Source: Streptomyces sp. NBC_00154
GTDB taxonomy: Bacteria; Actinomycetota; Actinomycetes; Streptomycetales; Streptomycetaceae
Length of the DNA: 64,000 bases
Assembly (NCBI RefSeq): GCF_026342835.1
Contig: NZ_JAPEMI010000001.1
Span: 3,106,501-3,170,500 of the forward strand
Direction of reading: 5' to 3'
The first letter of the stretch is position 1. Every line of letters begins with the position of its first letter. Positions 63,188 to 64,000 of the stretch are shown piece by piece. The notes beneath the pieces were generated by a model, which was not told the DNA's origin, did not search any database, and saw nothing but the letters and a program-made list of their open reading frames with translations. The translations under genes and the position numbers were made by a program.

Positions 63188-64000
63188 TCAGGCTGCGAGG
63201 GTGAATACGGGTGGAGGCCCGCGCCTGATCACCAGGTGCTGCAGTGGATCGCCGGTTGCGGGAGCCGGGGCGTCGACAGCGGTACGGGGGATGCGCGGCC
63301 CGGTCGCCGGTTCGCCCGGGAGACCGCACAGTGCCCGTACGAGAGCGAGCGCGGCCCGCAGCGCACGCAACCGGGCCCCGGCCATGAGCTGCTTGGCGCG
63401 GTGCGCCGACAGCCGGACCAGCCGGAACAGTGCGATTTCGCCGCGCCGCAGCAGCCAGCCGGTGGCCAGCGCGGCCAGCAGGTGGCCGAGCAGCATGGGC
63501 AGGCTGGGCAGTAGACCGGCGAGCGCGGCCGGGTCGGTCACGGCGGTGACCGCCGCTCCTGTCCCGGTGGCCATGTGCTGATGGCCCTGGTCCACCGCCG
63601 TCACGGTCGCCGGATCGATGCCGGCGTCGGTGACGATGCGGTGGGCGGCGGCGGCGTTCAACTGTTCCGGTCCTGCGCCGCAGACGAGGCCTGCCGCGAA
63701 CCGGATCAGTGAGCGGTCGCCCGCCGCGTCGCCCGTCGTCGTGCTGGGGACGCCGTGCGAGCCGAGGCCGAAGAGAGTGTGCAGAGCGATCTGCCCGCCG
63801 GCCAGGGCGGTGGCGATGGACGGCATGGAACGCTCGCGTCCGGCGAGCGGCGCCACCACCGCGAAGACCCCGAGGAAGCCTGCGAGCAGCGTCCACCAAG
63901 GAACGGTCGCGCAGGAGGCCAGTGTGTGCCCTGCCGCGGACAGCGCGACACAGGCCGCGGTGAACACCGCGGCCCTCAGTAGCCGCAGACCGGCTCCGGC
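63188..64000 (-). CDS. Membrane protein of copper operon, 5' end outside window
   Basis: At least 270 residues, open to the window edge on the upstream side (GTG at 63967 exists but the frame continues), so the gene is probably truncated here. It is predicted to have several helices (TVPWWTLLAGFLGVFAVVAPLAG, QIALHTLFGLGSHG, LLPSLPMLLGHLLAALATGWLL) and a basic, Pro-rich C-terminal end, with scattered His residues (about eight) that may contact copper. I do not recognise a family. It is the first visible gene of the copper operon, 181 bp upstream of the YcnI-like gene (no feature recognised in that gap). Confidence 0.7.
   Translation of the reverse strand, partial: AGAGLRLLRAAVFTAACVALSAAGHTLASCATVPWWTLLAGFLGVFAVVAPLAGRERSMPSIATALAGGQIALHTLFGLGSHGVPSTTTGDAAGDRSLIRFAAGLVCGAGPEQLNAAAAHRIVTDAGIDPATVTAVDQGHQHMATGTGAAVTAVTDPAALAGLLPSLPMLLGHLLAALATGWLLRRGEIALFRLVRLSAHRAKQLMAGARLRALRAALALVRALCGLPGEPATGPRIPRTAVDAPAPATGDPLQHLVIRRGPPPVFTLAA

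Overview
The window is high-GC actinobacterial chromosome, almost certainly Streptomyces. It carries the developmental pair ssgR-ssgA, a DtpA/CopCD/ECuC/Sco copper-trafficking operon, a Rex operator in front of cydAB, a fused cydCD, many GTG starts, and 14-bp ParB sites of the Streptomyces type. From memory, the gene order matches the conserved core just beside oriC in S. coelicolor (femX, rpsF, ssb, rpsR, rplI, dnaB ... serS, pheA, dtpA). No insertion sequence, prophage, integrase or CRISPR array was seen.

Layout. 0-10 kb is replication, translation and cell wall: a partial polyprenol-sugar glycosyltransferase, an alanine-racemase-like protein, FemX, then rpsF-ssb-rpsR-rplI, a MATE exporter and dnaB. 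10-22.5 kb is a more variable stretch of small transcription units: TetR with a divergent RibD-like reductase, a serine hydrolase, an AlkZ-like winged-helix protein, acetyltransferases, MarR with a divergent MFS pump and HbpS-like protein, a flavohaemoprotein, Nudix, LysR and a Cys/Met-type PLP enzyme. 22.5-28.7 kb has small membrane proteins, the sporulation genes ssgR-ssgA, a YibE/F protein, and thiC under a TPP riboswitch. 28.8-33.6 kb has a membrane protein, a PPP-type phosphoesterase, a LacI regulator and a hisC-like aminotransferase. 33.9-41.9 kb is the cytochrome bd unit (Rex site, cydA, cydB, cydCD) followed by an orphan GAF histidine kinase. 42-48.8 kb has a HAD phosphatase, an F420-type oxidoreductase, kptA, and a tightly overlapping operon encoding an M24 peptidase-like protein, an EphD-like hydrolase/SDR fusion and a MerR regulator. 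49-52.7 kb is a four-gene ABC-2 type export block. 53-57.8 kb has a helix-turn-helix/coiled-coil protein, tRNA-Ser(GCU), a second HAD phosphatase, serS and pheA. 57.8-64 kb is the copper operon.

The most striking large-scale pattern is chromosome-maintenance code laid over ordinary genes. There are four perfect GTTTCACGTGAAAC parS sites plus one single-mismatch version. Two of the perfect sites contain the GTG start codon of a membrane-protein gene. There are also three clusters of DnaA boxes, upstream of dnaB, upstream of kptA and upstream of serS, plus two isolated perfect boxes. These fit a position close to oriC and suggest that ParB and DnaA occupancy could touch expression of dnaB, cydCD, serS and kptA. 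That regulatory link is inference.

Limits: everything was read by eye and no similarity search was run. Family calls rest on remembered motifs, and membrane-segment counts are estimates.
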